This document shows, piece after piece, positions 18,576 through 27,781 of a stretch of 64,000 nucleotides of DNA. The notes below the pieces were generated by a model that was not told the origin of the DNA, made no database searches, and saw nothing but the letters and a program-made list of their open reading frames with translations. The translations under genes were made by a program, and so were the position numbers. Every line of letters starts with the position of its first letter. Within the stretch, counting starts at the first letter, position 1. Where the stretch lies: positions 1-64,000 of the forward strand of contig UBZP01000013.1 in NCBI GenBank assembly GCA_900469965.1, read 5' to 3'. Source of the stretch: Hyphomicrobiales bacterium (GTDB lineage Bacteria; Pseudomonadota; Alphaproteobacteria; Rhizobiales; Rhizobiaceae).

Positions 18576-18884
18576 CTTATTCCTCGAGCGCACGGCCGCC
18601 AAATCACGAAGCTAAGTGAACACTCAAGCCCATAGGCGGCACGCCAACGTTGAGCGGCTTGCGATGCGGGTTTCGGCTCTGACCAAGGTATTAGGGATCC
18701 AACCTGGCAAAACACAGGGTTGTTATAGGGTTGCCCTGCGCTATTCAATCCGCTGCCAGCGGGATCAATTGGGCCTCCTCCCACTGGCAGCGCGGGCTAC
18801 GTGCCATTGCCCACTGCGACACATCAAAAACGGGTGTCGCATTACCGGGTCGGCCGATGGGGGTCGCCGCTCCGGCAGACTTCT

Positions 18885-18909
18885 AACGAGTTAAAGCGTC
18901 GGAGGTTCC
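18885..18909 (-). promoter_or_regulatory. EcfG/RpoE2-type promoter (perfect)
   Basis: On the minus strand GGAAC (18905-18909), 16 bases, CGTT (18885-18888). The next minus-strand gene starts near 18575, giving an unusually long leader of about 300 bases unless an unrecognised short gene or RNA lies between. Confidence 0.65.
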
Positions 18910-19002
18910 CTCAAAATGCAAACATTTCTGCTCCGCATATGGGGCTGCTTTTGTGCGCAGACTACCCCTTGCGCCGTTACGGCACCGTTCCGCACCCGGT
19001 CA

Positions 19003-19027
19003 GGAACTTACGATCGCCCCAAGGATT
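19003..19027 (+). promoter_or_regulatory. EcfG/RpoE2-type promoter candidate (loose)
   Basis: GGAAC (19003-19007), 18 bases, TT (19026-19027), about 28 bases upstream of the start at 19055. Confidence 0.4.
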
Positions 19028-19054
19028 AAGGTGATTGAAGTTGGAGGAACCCTC

Positions 19055-19480
19055 ATGCCTGAACATACCGACATCTCACCGGCGGTCCAGTCGTTGACAC
19101 GAGAAAGGGCACGCCCCGCGTCCGAAAAGGACGAACTTGAACGAGGGTTGGAAGATACCTTCCCGGCCTCGGATCCCGTCTCAATAACTTTGCCGACCCC
19201 CAACGAAAAAGATGCGTACAGGACGGAGGAAAATGCGGCTGTGAACGAACATTCGCATGCCATCAGTCTTAGCGACGAAATAGCTGCGATGCGCCGAGAA
19301 TTGGACCAGTTGAAAGAAGTTATGTCCCATCTCGGACCGACGTCCGTTCGGATCGCGAAGTCCGGCGCCTCCGATATTGCAGATAAGGCGCGATCGACAG
19401 TGCGACTGAGGCCACTTTGCTCGATCGCCATCTCTGCTGTCATTGGATATTTGTGGGCATTGAAGCGTGCTCGCAGCTGA
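19055..19480 (+). CDS. Small membrane-anchored ElaB/YqjD-like protein
   Basis: A 141-residue protein whose start at 19055 follows TTGGAGGAAC. The N-terminal part has the short motif ERGLEDTFPASDPVSIT, common in rhizobial stress proteins. A coiled-coil-like segment (SDEIAAMRRELDQLKEVMSHL) comes next. The C-terminus is a single membrane helix with positive flank (LCSIAISAVIGYLWALKRARS). This architecture resembles the DUF883/ElaB/YqjD ribosome- or membrane-associated stress proteins, but the match is structural rather than close. Confidence 0.75.
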   Translation: MPEHTDISPAVQSLTRERARPASEKDELERGLEDTFPASDPVSITLPTPNEKDAYRTEENAAVNEHSHAISLSDEIAAMRRELDQLKEVMSHLGPTSVRIAKSGASDIADKARSTVRLRPLCSIAISAVIGYLWALKRARS

Positions 19481-19874
19481 CCCCGCCGAGGGCCAACAAA
19501 AGGCACGACGCTGGGTCCAACCCCGAAAGGGCCTAGCGAAGACGAAATTATATGGTTCCGTGGTCACTCAAGTTTCTACGCCGCGGAACTAAGCCCTTTT
19601 CTGGCTTTCGTCCGGGTTTGGCAATGGCGTCTCATCCGGAGATCCGGTGGGACCGGCTCTTTAACGGGCTTAGGGTCGAACGGAGGTGGCGCGGGATGAA
19701 GGGGAGGTCATCTCCAGGATTCACGGTTAGGCTCATCGGGAAACTCCTTCTGAAAAAAAATCACGTAGCCGTTCAGATCTTCCCCAAAGCGTTCTAATGA
19801 AAGAATGTCTTGCGGGCTCCCGCAAAACTCCACGATCACTGCCGTGGGCGTAACGTCAGAGCCGCCGCACAAGG
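19481..19874. other. Gene-free stretch
   Basis: No supported gene. Reading frames on both strands lack ribosome binding sites and recognisable motifs. No hairpin or repeat stands out. Confidence 0.4.
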
Positions 19875-20108
19875 CTATCGTGCGTCGCCGAACAGCCCCT
19901 GTTCGGCTGTGCCGGCCATGGCGAGGAGCTTTTCACCATCTCTGATACCTTCTTGATAAAGGCTGATCAGTCTGCCAGCAAGCGCATGTGCCGGCTCAGT
20001 ATCTGCCTCGATTTGGCGTTGTCGACATATTTCGTCAAAGACGTGCCCCAATATCGAAAGGCCAGCAGGATCGACGAAACTTTCCCTTGGAAGGTGACGA
20101 TGGATCAT
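19875..20108 (-). CDS. Small conserved hypothetical protein
   Basis: A 77-residue soluble protein. The ATG at 20108 is chosen because GGAG lies seven bases upstream. The sequence is helical, with LSILGHVFDEICRQRQIEAD and AHALAGRLISLYQEGIRDGEKLLAM. Short proteins with an FDExCRxR helix followed by LAxxLLxLYxxGI are frequent in rhizobia and uncharacterised. It stands alone and no stress-type promoter was found upstream. Confidence 0.6.
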   Translation of the reverse strand: MIHRHLPRESFVDPAGLSILGHVFDEICRQRQIEADTEPAHALAGRLISLYQEGIRDGEKLLAMAGTAEQGLFGDAR

Positions 20109-20452
20109 GACGGTTCTCCACATCGGACGCGCCTACCCGTTGCGCTCCGGCAAACGGTGCTAAGATGAGAAAAGACCGTTCGGATTTCAAGATCTTCCCA
20201 GTTCACGGCCTGCACGACCATTTGGCGGTTAAAGCAAACACCCGTCGCGCATAACTGCATGCGTCAATATGGGCAGGCAGCGGTGTTCCGATTGCGGCAG
20301 GACCAGGAGTTGACGCTGTCGAGCTCATTCTGCCCGGATTAAGATTCCAAGTGCCCCCTGGCCCTATGGAAAACGTACTTCGATGATCTAATTCATTTCG
20401 AAGGGACGTAGCCGTTGCACAAGCGGGCGGTCTGCGAAGGATACAAGCGTAG

Positions 20453-20575
20453 ATGTCATTGAATGACCCGTACAGAATTTTCGAAGGCAGCCACATCGAG
20501 GCTCGAGGGGTGGTCAACCCCATCAACCAGCCGGTCGTTGTTCTCGACGACAATCTCTGTGTCACGACCGCGTGG
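20453..20575 (+). pseudogene. Possible PAS-domain fragment of a histidine kinase
   Basis: A short reading frame contains DPYRIFEGSHIEARGVV and INQPVVVLDDNLCVTTA, which looks like the beginning of a PAS domain of HWE-type sensor kinases. After that the frame loses similarity and stops. If correct, this is the truncated partner of the single-domain response regulator just downstream. The evidence is one motif only. Confidence 0.35.
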
Positions 20576-20773
20576 ATCCGGGATACGACCGAGGGCGGCC
20601 GACGTGGTCTGCATTGTGAATGGCAAGACGAACCGGGACGACCGCATCGCCGCCATAGCAAGCAGGTTGAGGAACCGCGCGAATTGAAAGAGCCTCCGTC
20701 CATCCGGAGGAAAAGAACCAGAGCATCACGGGCGCGCTGATCTCAGAGCGACAACATAAACCCCGGTAGCAGC

Positions 20774-21160
20774 ATGACTGGACCACCTGGAGCATCCTTG
20801 CAGAGTAGTTTCAATGTCCTCGTTGTTGAGGATGAGTTCTTCCTCGCGCTGGAGATGGAACATGCACTCGTCCAGGCGGGCTATCGCGTTCTCGGACCGG
20901 TCTCCACGATTGGAAATGCCCTTGATCTGCTCGGCCGTGAGCTCCCCGACGCCGCAGTACTTGATGTCCGCCTTGGGAGCGAGAGGGTCACACCGGTTGC
21001 TATTCAACTGAAGGCGCTGGGTATCCCGTTTTTTCTTGCCAGTGCCAGTAGCGATGCCGAATTGGCCGCCGATAACATCCTTGCCGAGGTCGTCAATTTC
21101 GGAAAACCTACGGACTTGAAGCGTCTTATCGGCGCAATAGACGCTCTTCGAAGCGGATAG
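20774..21160 (+). CDS. Single-domain response regulator
   Basis: A stand-alone receiver domain of 128 residues with no output domain. It has the acidic pair Glu19/Asp20 (VVEDEFF), the phospho-acceptor Asp64 (AAVLDVRLGSE) and the conserved Lys112 (FGKPTD). Such proteins often relay phosphate between kinases, including HWE kinases of the general stress pathway. The decayed PAS fragment upstream hints at such a kinase. Its partner here is unknown. Confidence 0.88.
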   Translation: MTGPPGASLQSSFNVLVVEDEFFLALEMEHALVQAGYRVLGPVSTIGNALDLLGRELPDAAVLDVRLGSERVTPVAIQLKALGIPFFLASASSDAELAADNILAEVVNFGKPTDLKRLIGAIDALRSG

Positions 21161-21513
21161 ACGGGATACGCCAGCCACTGTCGACGGCGCGCCAATCTGC
21201 TGGGGATTGTCGCACCCGCTGTCCGAAGCTCCGTACCTGAACCAGCCGCGCCGCGACTACGACGTCGCCCTAACACTCAACCATCAGCAAGCAATTCTCG
21301 CCAGATGTGCGCGACGTTTGTGCCCACGTGTTCATTGCGATCGCAGTTCGCCTTCGCCCGGAGATAGGCGTGTCAGCCCGCCGACAGTGAGAACTGCAGG
21401 TTCGATGGTTGCAGGCTGGATGCAGCCAAGGCGTGCACTCGCAGTCGAATCTGCTCGCCGGTTCCATCGGCATCTCGGCGCGTAGCGCCTCGGCTCGTGA
21501 GTGTCAAAGTCAG
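21161..21513. other. Gene-free stretch
   Basis: No supported gene or clear element. The frames found here have no start signals and end in the treZ region. Confidence 0.4.
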
Positions 21514-23276
21514 TTAAAATGGAGAGCATTCCGGAGAGAATGCAAGAACAAATCCGTGCGGTGCAAGCAGGACGGAATCGTAATTCCACTCCTGCAAATT
21601 ACAAGCATGCAAAGGCGCGCCCGATCGGATTGGTTGCTTGCTGACGCTGTCCTCGAAATTTGCACGCATCTGCAAAACGCCTTCGTCGAGTGGCCAATCC
21701 ACTGCAATTACACCATCATTCTCGAATGGAACTGTGCCTCTTCCCAAATTCTTCAAAGTGGCACAATTCTATCATGTCTGAGTGCGATCAAATCTCTAAT
21801 CTTGTGCCAAAGCGAGTTTTTTGTCGGAAAGCCCAGCTTAGACCTGTAGAACGTCAAAGGATCATTCGCATCGGGCATATCGGCCATCGATTTGCCCGGC
21901 GGAAAGCCGCCGAAGTTACTTGCCTCCCTCTTACGTCCCACACCGATCGCCTTTGCGCGATCTTCGGTCGTGTCCACAAAAAAATGAAAAGGTCGGTTTT
22001 CGCCATAGTCGTCACCTTGAAACAAAAGCGGAATTTGCGGAGATAACAATAGTACCTGAAGCCATAGACTATAGGTGTCCTCTTCAATCAGACTGATCAG
22101 TCTTTCGCCAAACGCCCTATTGCCCGTCTGATCATGATTTTGCAGATAGTGGACGAAAGCAGTTGGCGGGGGAGGGGCGAGCGGAGTAGGCATTCGCAAC
22201 AGGGGGCGTCCAGGCAACACATAGCCTTCTGCGAGCGCTTTATTTACGTGCCGCCAAGGCGACTCGGAGAACGGCTGATAGTGCCCCGCCGTTTCCCCGG
22301 TTGCAGCTACATGCATCGCATGGTGAAAATCATCGTTCCAATCTGCATCGAACAGCGGGCTATGAGACCGGCTTAGCAGTTCTATGCTATTCGCCGGGTT
22401 CTCAGTAATGAGGTACCGCGAAGGCCCAGCGACCCGCCGGACAGCCTCAGAAAGTTCTTCCAGGATGTGAAAAGCGCCATCATCCTTCATTTGATCCACC
22501 GCATCCAATCTCAGCCCGTCCAGGTGGAATTCAGTGAGCCAGTACTTCGCGTTCTCAACGAAGTAGCTTCGCACCTCGGGGCGCCGGAAATCCATCGCGG
22601 CTCCCCACGGTGTGCTGTCCTTGCAAAAGAACTCAGGCGTATAAGATTGAAGATGATTTCCCTCCGGGCCAAAGTGGTTGTAGACAACGTCGAGTATCAC
22701 CATCAGGCCCAGCGCGTGGGCCTCATCCACTAGAGCTTTGAGGTCGTCCGGTGTCCCGTATCGCCGATGCGGTGCATACTGCAGAACCCCGTCATATCCC
22801 CAGCCACGAGCGCCGGAAAACTCTGCGACGGGCATGATTTCAAGCGCCGTTATTCCTAATTCAGCAAGTTGCTTGAGGCGCCTGCTGGCAGCGTGGAACG
22901 TACCTTCCTCTGTGAAAGTACCTATGTGAACCTCGTAAATGACGGCTTCCTCCCAGGCCCGCCCTTCCCAGCCGGAGTCTTGCCAAGGATACATCTCTCT
23001 TGCCGGCACCAATGACAGGCTGTCGACCCCTCCTGCTTGTCCTCTTGATGCCGGGTCCGGAACGATCCTCCCGCCGTCCAGCTGAAAACCATAGGGGTCG
23101 CCTGGCTCCGCAGTGGCTACAAGCCAATGCCACCCCCCTGATCCATCTACCATTGGATGACTTGTCCCCTTAAGGTGAAGCCAAATTCTCTCCTGTGAGG
23201 GAGCCCATAGCTGGAACATAATTCGTCCATCGGGCTGCCAAGCGGGTCCCCAATGTCCCTCGTGACTATTTATCAT
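21514..23276 (-). pseudogene. treZ: Malto-oligosyltrehalose trehalohydrolase, frameshifted near the end
   Basis: TreZ releases trehalose from maltooligosyltrehalose in the TreY-TreZ pathway. The first 507 residues are intact. They include an N-terminal beta domain, YEVHIGTFTEEGTF, the barrel motifs DVVYNHFGPEGNHL, DGLRLDAVD (nucleophile Asp), ITENPAN and HNHD-like YLQNHDQTGNRAFGE. Translation stops at 21753, but the C-terminal beta domain continues in another frame to 21514 (DGVIAVDWPLDEGVLQM...APHGFVLAFSP). Adding one T to the short T-run at about 21756-21758 restores a ~587-residue enzyme of normal size. No treY lies nearby. It is a single-base lesion or a base-call error. Confidence 0.85.
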
Positions 23277-23639
23277 TGTTATTCACCTGTGCCAGGCCCT
23301 TCACTGCAGCGGCCGCCGCCGGGCCTAAACGACGCAAATCCCGGATGGTTCCTGGCGTCAGATTTGGCTGGCCTTGTTGAGCGAGCTGGCTCCCCCCGCA
23401 ACTCACAGTGATGCAGCCCTGCCTCCCGCCACATCACCGGCATACACTGATATGGACCACCGGTGGCAGGGCTGCTGCGCTGGCTCGATGGACCGCGTCA
23501 TGGTCCCGGGCGAGCCAGGCTGAAGGCAACAAATGGTGTTGACGTCAACGAGCGTGTCTCTGCGGCCCGACGAGCTGATTTCACGAAAAAAGGCGGAACT
23601 CGAAGGCTTCGCTGTCAATCGGCGTCGTAACGGGACCCC
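23277..23639. other. Gene-free stretch between treZ and the IS21 element
   Basis: No supported gene. A plus-strand frame (23533 on) lacks a clear product. The CCCC at 23636-23639 abuts the insertion sequence and may be one copy of its target duplication. Confidence 0.4.
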
Positions 23640-23755
23640 TTATCGGCTCCCAAAAGGGACCCCTGCCTCTGGTTGCATCGGGTCAGCGTGCGTAGGCCCG
23701 GAGCTCTCCATTTAGCGCAGGGGCCTGCGGGCGCGGGTTGTTTGTCTTTTCGGCT

Positions 23756-24490
23756 TTAGCTTTGAGAGCGGTTTTTAAAGCGCCAGGATTCGTTCCCGGT
23801 TTCCACGATCTCGCAATGGTGGGTGAGCCTGTCGAGCAGAGCGGCGGTCATTTTGGCATCGCCGAATACGGCTGGCCACTCGCCGAAGGCCAGGTTCGTC
23901 GTGACGATGATCGATGTCCGCTCATAGAGCCTGCTGATGAGATGGAAGAGGAGCTGGCCGCCGGCCTGAGCAAATGGGAGATAGCCCAGTTCGTCCATGA
24001 TGACGAAGTCGAGTCTGGTGATGAAGTCGGCCAGCCGCCCCTGCTTTCCGCTGCGTGCCTCCGTTTCGAGCCGATTGACGAGGTCGACGACGTTGAAGAA
24101 GCGGCCACGTGCGCCGTTGCGGATTAGGGCGCGTGCGAGCGCGATGGACAGGTGGGACTTCCCCGTGCCGGTTCCGCCGACCAGAACGATATTGTGCTGC
24201 TCGGCGAGGAAGGCTCCTGTCGCAAGCTGGCGCACGAGCCCTTCGTTGACCGGCGTGTCGGTGAAGTCGAAGTCGTCGATGTCCTTGGCCAGCGGCAGCT
24301 TGGCCACGGTGATCTGGTATTTGATGGAGCGCGCCTGCTTCTCGGCGATCTCCGACTGAAGCAGGTCACCGACGATGCGCGGCGGTTCGTGCTGTCGCTT
24401 GATGCCGGAGGCCATGATCTCGTCATAGGCGCTGCGCATGCCGAACAGCTTCAACGCGCCCATCATGTCGAGGATTTGGGATCGTTCCAT
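23756..24490 (-). CDS. istB: IS21 helper ATPase IstB
   Basis: IstB is the AAA+ helper that assists IstA in IS21 transposition. The 244-residue protein has Walker [19 protein letters not shown], a Walker B region ([19 protein letters not shown]), and the sensor region STIITTNLAF-like ([19 protein letters not shown]). It is close to the usual family length and intact. It sits one base downstream of the istA C-terminal fragment. Confidence 0.95.
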   Translation of the reverse strand: MERSQILDMMGALKLFGMRSAYDEIMASGIKRQHEPPRIVGDLLQSEIAEKQARSIKYQITVAKLPLAKDIDDFDFTDTPVNEGLVRQLATGAFLAEQHNIVLVGGTGTGKSHLSIALARALIRNGARGRFFNVVDLVNRLETEARSGKQGRLADFITRLDFVIMDELGYLPFAQAGGQLLFHLISRLYERTSIIVTTNLAFGEWPAVFGDAKMTAALLDRLTHHCEIVETGNESWRFKNRSQS

Positions 24491-24491
24491 A

Positions 24492-25990
24492 TCAGCTTGC
24501 CCTCCTGAGGCTGTCGTAACGGGCGCAATCGGCCAGAGGCTCGTGGGTCAGGCGAAGCGCATCGGGAATGGAAAGGATGGCGGCCGGCTGCGGGTCACGC
24601 TTGCGGGCCAGAATGTTGATGATGACAGCGGCCGAGAACACGCCCTGATCGAGCGCCTCCTGGCAGGCCGCTTCGACGGCGGGGAGCCCGTCCAGGCCCA
24701 CACATTCGAGGATCGACACCATCTGCCGGTCGCCGTCATGCATGGCCTTCAGCCGGCGGCGCACCTTCTCCATGGCGGCGGGCAAACCCAGTCGTGGAAA
24801 GGCGCACCATTGCGCAGGGCTCCCGGCTTGCGGGTCAGGACCGGCACGTAATGCCAGGGATTATAGATCGTCTCGCCACGGCCGAAGCAGCGATCGTGCT
24901 GGCCAATCTCCACGCCATCCTGCCGGATGATGATGCGATCGGCATAGGCATGTATCTCGGCCGGACGACCGACTGCCGTGGACAGCACGGAGTATTTGTT
25001 GTTGTCGAAACGCACGAGGCAGGTCTTGCCGATCGAGGCCTGCACTGCGTGGAAGCCGTCGAATTTGCCGGGATAGCCGACCAGGTGCGGCCGCTCCGCA
25101 TCGAACACCTCCCAGATCGTGCGCTCCGTCTGATCGACGTGCTTATGAGCGCGGGCGTAACTGATGCACTTGTCCAGCAACCAGCCATTCAGTTCATCGT
25201 AGGATTTGAAGCGCAGCCGCGGCGTGAAGAAGCGTTCGCGCACCAGATTGACCTGGTTCTCGACCTGGCCTTTCTCCCATCCCGACGCCGGCGTGCAGGC
25301 CACCGGTTCGATCAGGTAATGGCTGCACATCTGTAGGAAGCGGCGATTGTATTGCCGTTCCTTGCCGACGAAGACCGTCTCCACCGCGGTCTTCATATTG
25401 TCATAGATGCCGCGCGTGCAGGCCCCGCCGAAGAAAGCGAACGCCCTGTCATGGGCGTCGAAGACCATCTCTTGCGTCTCGCGCGGATAGGCTCTCACAT
25501 ACATCATCCGGCTGTGGCAGAGCCGGATATGCGCAACCTTCACCGTCGTCGTCACGCCGTTCAGCACGACGATCTCGTGGCTCCAGTCGAACTGGTAAGC
25601 TTCGCCCGGCGCATAATAGAGCGGCACGTAGGCTTCCGCCGTTACGGAGCCGCGCTCCTTCGCCCAGGTTCGGGCGTAACGCCGGACTGTGTCGTAACCG
25701 CCCTCGTAGCCGAGGTCGCGCAAGTCCTCGAATATCCGGATCAGTGTCAGCCGTTCGCGAGAGGATTTGGCCTCATTGGCGAGCAGCATTCCATCGAGTT
25801 GATCGCGCCAGGGGCCGAGCTTCGGCTGAGGTTGACGGGTCCGCTCGTATTTGAACTCCGTCTCATCGGTGCGCAAAACCTTCCGCACCACTTTCCGCGA
25901 CATGCCCAACTCCCGGCAGATCGCCTTGATCGACTTGCCCTGAACATGGGCTAGCCGCCGTATCTTCAGAATTGTTTCCACAATAAGCAT
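24492..25990 (-). pseudogene. istA: IS21 transposase IstA, frameshifted
   Basis: The first 400 residues (from ATG 25990) include an N-terminal HTH (SIKAICRELGMSRKVVRKVL) and the rve DDE domain (PGEAYQFDWSHEIVVLNG, GIYDNMKTAV, KGQVENQVNLVRERFF). At about 24784 a base is missing: DWV is followed by CPPPW instead of LPAAMEKVRRRLK. The tail continues in the next frame to 24492. Restoring one C gives a single protein of about 500 residues. As written the protein is truncated after the catalytic domain, losing the IstB-interacting tail. Confidence 0.88.
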
Positions 25991-26000
25991 CCAAACAAAA

Positions 26001-26023
26001 AGCCTCCGATGAAACCGGAGGCT
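26001..26023. terminator. Hairpin in the IS21 leader
   Basis: AGCCTCCG (26001-26008) and CGGAGGCT (26016-26023) form an 8-bp stem with a seven-base loop between the right end and istA. It is preceded by AAAA on the plus strand, which is UUUU after the hairpin on the minus-strand RNA. It may therefore stop transcription entering from outside, a common insulation device in insertion sequences. Confidence 0.5.
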
Positions 26024-26426
26024 GTTGTAACCCCATCGCAGATGGGGGTCCCGTTTGGACGCCGATCACCCCATGTGCGGGGTCCTTATTCCATGCCTAA
26101 TCACACTTGAGGAGCGTTTAAATCACGGTATGAGGATCTCGATAGAACCACGATGGGCGAGCAGTTGGGATCTGCAGTCGGCTCTTACGTGAGGATTTAA
26201 CGTGGACATGGCGTGAACGAACTGACCATTGAAGGGTATGCACTGGTGTCCTGCTGTCCAGGAACCCGCGAGGCGCTGCTTGAGCGTTATACGCCTACGT
26301 GATATTTTTCGACCGCGAACTGCTCCTAGCTGAGCGCGCAGGGGCAGGTATATATCCTTACGAGGCTGCAACCAAACGATCGAACCGGTTTAGCAGACAG
26401 TCACTCCTTGACGGAAGGTTTCTTCG

Positions 26427-26657
26427 GTGGAAAACAAGACCTTACGAGAAGCACGCGAAAATCAGGCTGAGGAAAAGGTCCGAAACCTTCTGCAGGACAT
26501 CAGACAGGAAGAGATTCCGCCGCAGCTTCTGGAACTGGCCCAGGCCTTGCAAGGGGCCCTAGATGCCCTCCCAAATGAAGAACGGAAACCCGACATGTAC
26601 GGTCCTGACGCATTCCCTGCGTCAATGCAGTCGAGACGCCGCTCCCGCGGATCTTGA
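26427..26657 (+). CDS. NepR-like anti-sigma factor
   Basis: NepR proteins hold the general-stress sigma factor EcfG inactive until phosphorylated PhyR removes them. This 76-residue protein has the NepR core pattern: a charged N-terminal helix (LREARENQAEEKVRNLLQDI), then IPPQLLELAQALQGALDAL, matching the x-(V/I)-P-x-x-(L/F)-x-x-L-x-x-x-L segment of the family. The tail is short and basic. It begins with GTG, eight bases after GGAAGG. No phyR or ecfG lies beside it, unlike the usual chromosomal locus. The similarity is by pattern, so other small helical proteins are possible. Confidence 0.55.
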   Translation: MENKTLREARENQAEEKVRNLLQDIRQEEIPPQLLELAQALQGALDALPNEERKPDMYGPDAFPASMQSRRRSRGS

Positions 26658-26790
26658 TCGCGGACGCTGCGAACTGAGACTACGTTCACAAAGCACTGTA
26701 TAGATATCTAATTCCTGCGGAATCTCCTGCCGAAGCAATTGCGACGGAGGCAGCGAGAGAACATGCTGGTTATGGTGCTGACAACAGCGA

Positions 26791-26818
26791 GTTAGGCCGG
26801 CACACAGGCCGGCCTAAC
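26791..26818 (+). terminator. Strong intrinsic terminator
   Basis: GTTAGGCCGGC (26791-26801) and GCCGGCCTAAC (26808-26818) form a perfect 11-bp stem with loop ACACAG, followed by CTTTTG. It lies about 130 bases after the NepR-like gene and may end its transcript or that of an unrecognised small RNA in 26660-26790. Confidence 0.75.
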
Positions 26819-27114
26819 CTTTTGTCGAGCACTGCCGCAGAGCCAGTTGCAGTTGCCGCGGCAGCGAGCGAAGTGCGTCGCTATAGGCGCCCGGGAAGGA
26901 CGGGCACTATCTCTCTCGACCAACCGAGTCTGATTCCGCAGGCTTCTCGCCAGATCGATGTACTCTAACCCAAGCCCCCACCGATTGTTCCCTCTGCCGG
27001 TGCAATAACTGAAGAGGTGTATGCACCGCAGTGACATCCGATTGGCCCGTTGGCCGGCGAGGTGACAGCTGAGCTTCGTTGAGATTGGCCTGACCGTCGA
27101 CCGGAACGGCCGTC
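26819..27114. other. Gene-free stretch
   Basis: No supported gene. Minus-strand frames across it have no start signals. Confidence 0.35.
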
Positions 27115-27189
27115 TTATCGAAATCCAAAGAATGCAAGCACGGCGAGCACAATGACGACCAACCCTACAATGTAGATGATCTGGTTCAT
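27115..27189 (-). CDS. 24-residue membrane peptide
   Basis: A very short gene encoding MNQIIYIVGLVVIVLAVLAF plus four more residues ending FGFR. It is a single membrane helix with a short cytoplasmic or basic end. GGAG lies six bases upstream of the ATG at 27189; another ATG two codons earlier is too close to that site. A GGAAC-N16-TGTT stress-type promoter ends about 35 bases upstream. Peptides of this kind (MN-x-IIYIVGLVVIV...) recur in rhizobial genomes, usually without annotation. Function is unknown. Confidence 0.75.
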   Translation of the reverse strand: MNQIIYIVGLVVIVLAVLAFFGFR

Positions 27190-27223
27190 TTTCATCTCCA
27201 CTTCTGTTTTTTGACGGAATGAC

Positions 27224-27248
27224 AACAATACAGCGGGCTATTAGTTCC
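27224..27248 (-). promoter_or_regulatory. EcfG/RpoE2-type promoter candidate
   Basis: On the minus strand GGAAC (27244-27248), 16 bases, TGTT (27224-27227). It fits GGAAC-N18-TT and places a transcript start about 28 bases upstream of the 24-residue peptide gene. Confidence 0.5.
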
Positions 27249-27509
27249 GGCCCGGCGCCTGTTGACCTGATGATGGCAGGCATGCGTCCGTCCGCTGAAC
27301 GTTCTCTGGAGGAAAACCAGGGCAGATCAGATATTACAGTCACTCAATTGTTCGAGGCGGCTCGGGTGTGGTCTGCCTTTCCACAAAAAACGCTAGGACA
27401 AAGTTATGAACCGCGGTTCATTATGGCTGCGCTTCTCAGCGCTATGCGATCCCATTGTGAATTGGCCCCCAAAGGCTCGGCGGCGGGTTAAGTGCAGAGT
27501 TTCTGCGCG

Positions 27510-27758
27510 TCAACCTTCGACGTGGACGTGTGCCTCTTTGGCAGCCCTGATGAACGACTTGCGTCCCTTTTCTGCGGACCGCTTGCCTTCCAGAACCTTG
27601 AGGCAAATCTTGCGAGCTTTGGCAAGCCTCCTGCCACGGCTGAGCGGCCAACGGTTCTGAAGGATCAAAATTGCTTCAGCAGCGCTATCCACCACCCGCC
27701 ATTCGCCAGTGAGGGCGCTCTCATAGCAAAGTGGTTTATTCCAGAACTTCGGATCCAT
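27510..27758 (-). CDS. DUF982 family protein
   Basis: An 82-residue protein of the DUF982 family, which is nearly confined to Rhizobiales and has no known function. The usual pattern is present: W-x-x-P (FWNKPLCYES), a V-x-S/D-x-x-E-A core (RVVDSAAEAILILQNRWPL), and a C-terminal helix pair ending in a basic AAKEAHVHVEG. AGGAAAACGCG precedes the ATG at 27758. It follows a second DUF982 gene by 23 bases, in one transcript. Confidence 0.85.
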   Translation of the reverse strand: MDPKFWNKPLCYESALTGEWRVVDSAAEAILILQNRWPLSRGRRLAKARKICLKVLEGKRSAEKGRKSFIRAAKEAHVHVEG

Positions 27759-27781
27759 CGCGTTTTCCTCAGGTTCCTCGG

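Larger units (their letters stand above)
23640..26068 (-). mobile_element. IS21-family insertion sequence
   Basis: The element holds istA and istB on the minus strand. Its proposed ends are imperfect inverted repeats, TTATCGGCTCCCAAAAGGGA at 23640 and TGATCGGCGTCCAAACGGGA (read inward from 26068), followed on both sides by CCCC. They agree at 20 of 24 positions. The right end closes with CA as expected for this family; the left opens TT instead of TG. CCCC flanks both ends (23636-23639 and 26069-26072), a possible 4-bp target duplication. With istA frameshifted, the copy is probably not autonomous. Confidence 0.85.

Noticed and set aside
20203-20703. A minus-strand frame opposite the PAS fragment
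   Set aside because: Ser/Arg-rich composition, no ribosome site, no domain; it is a shadow of degraded plus-strand coding DNA.
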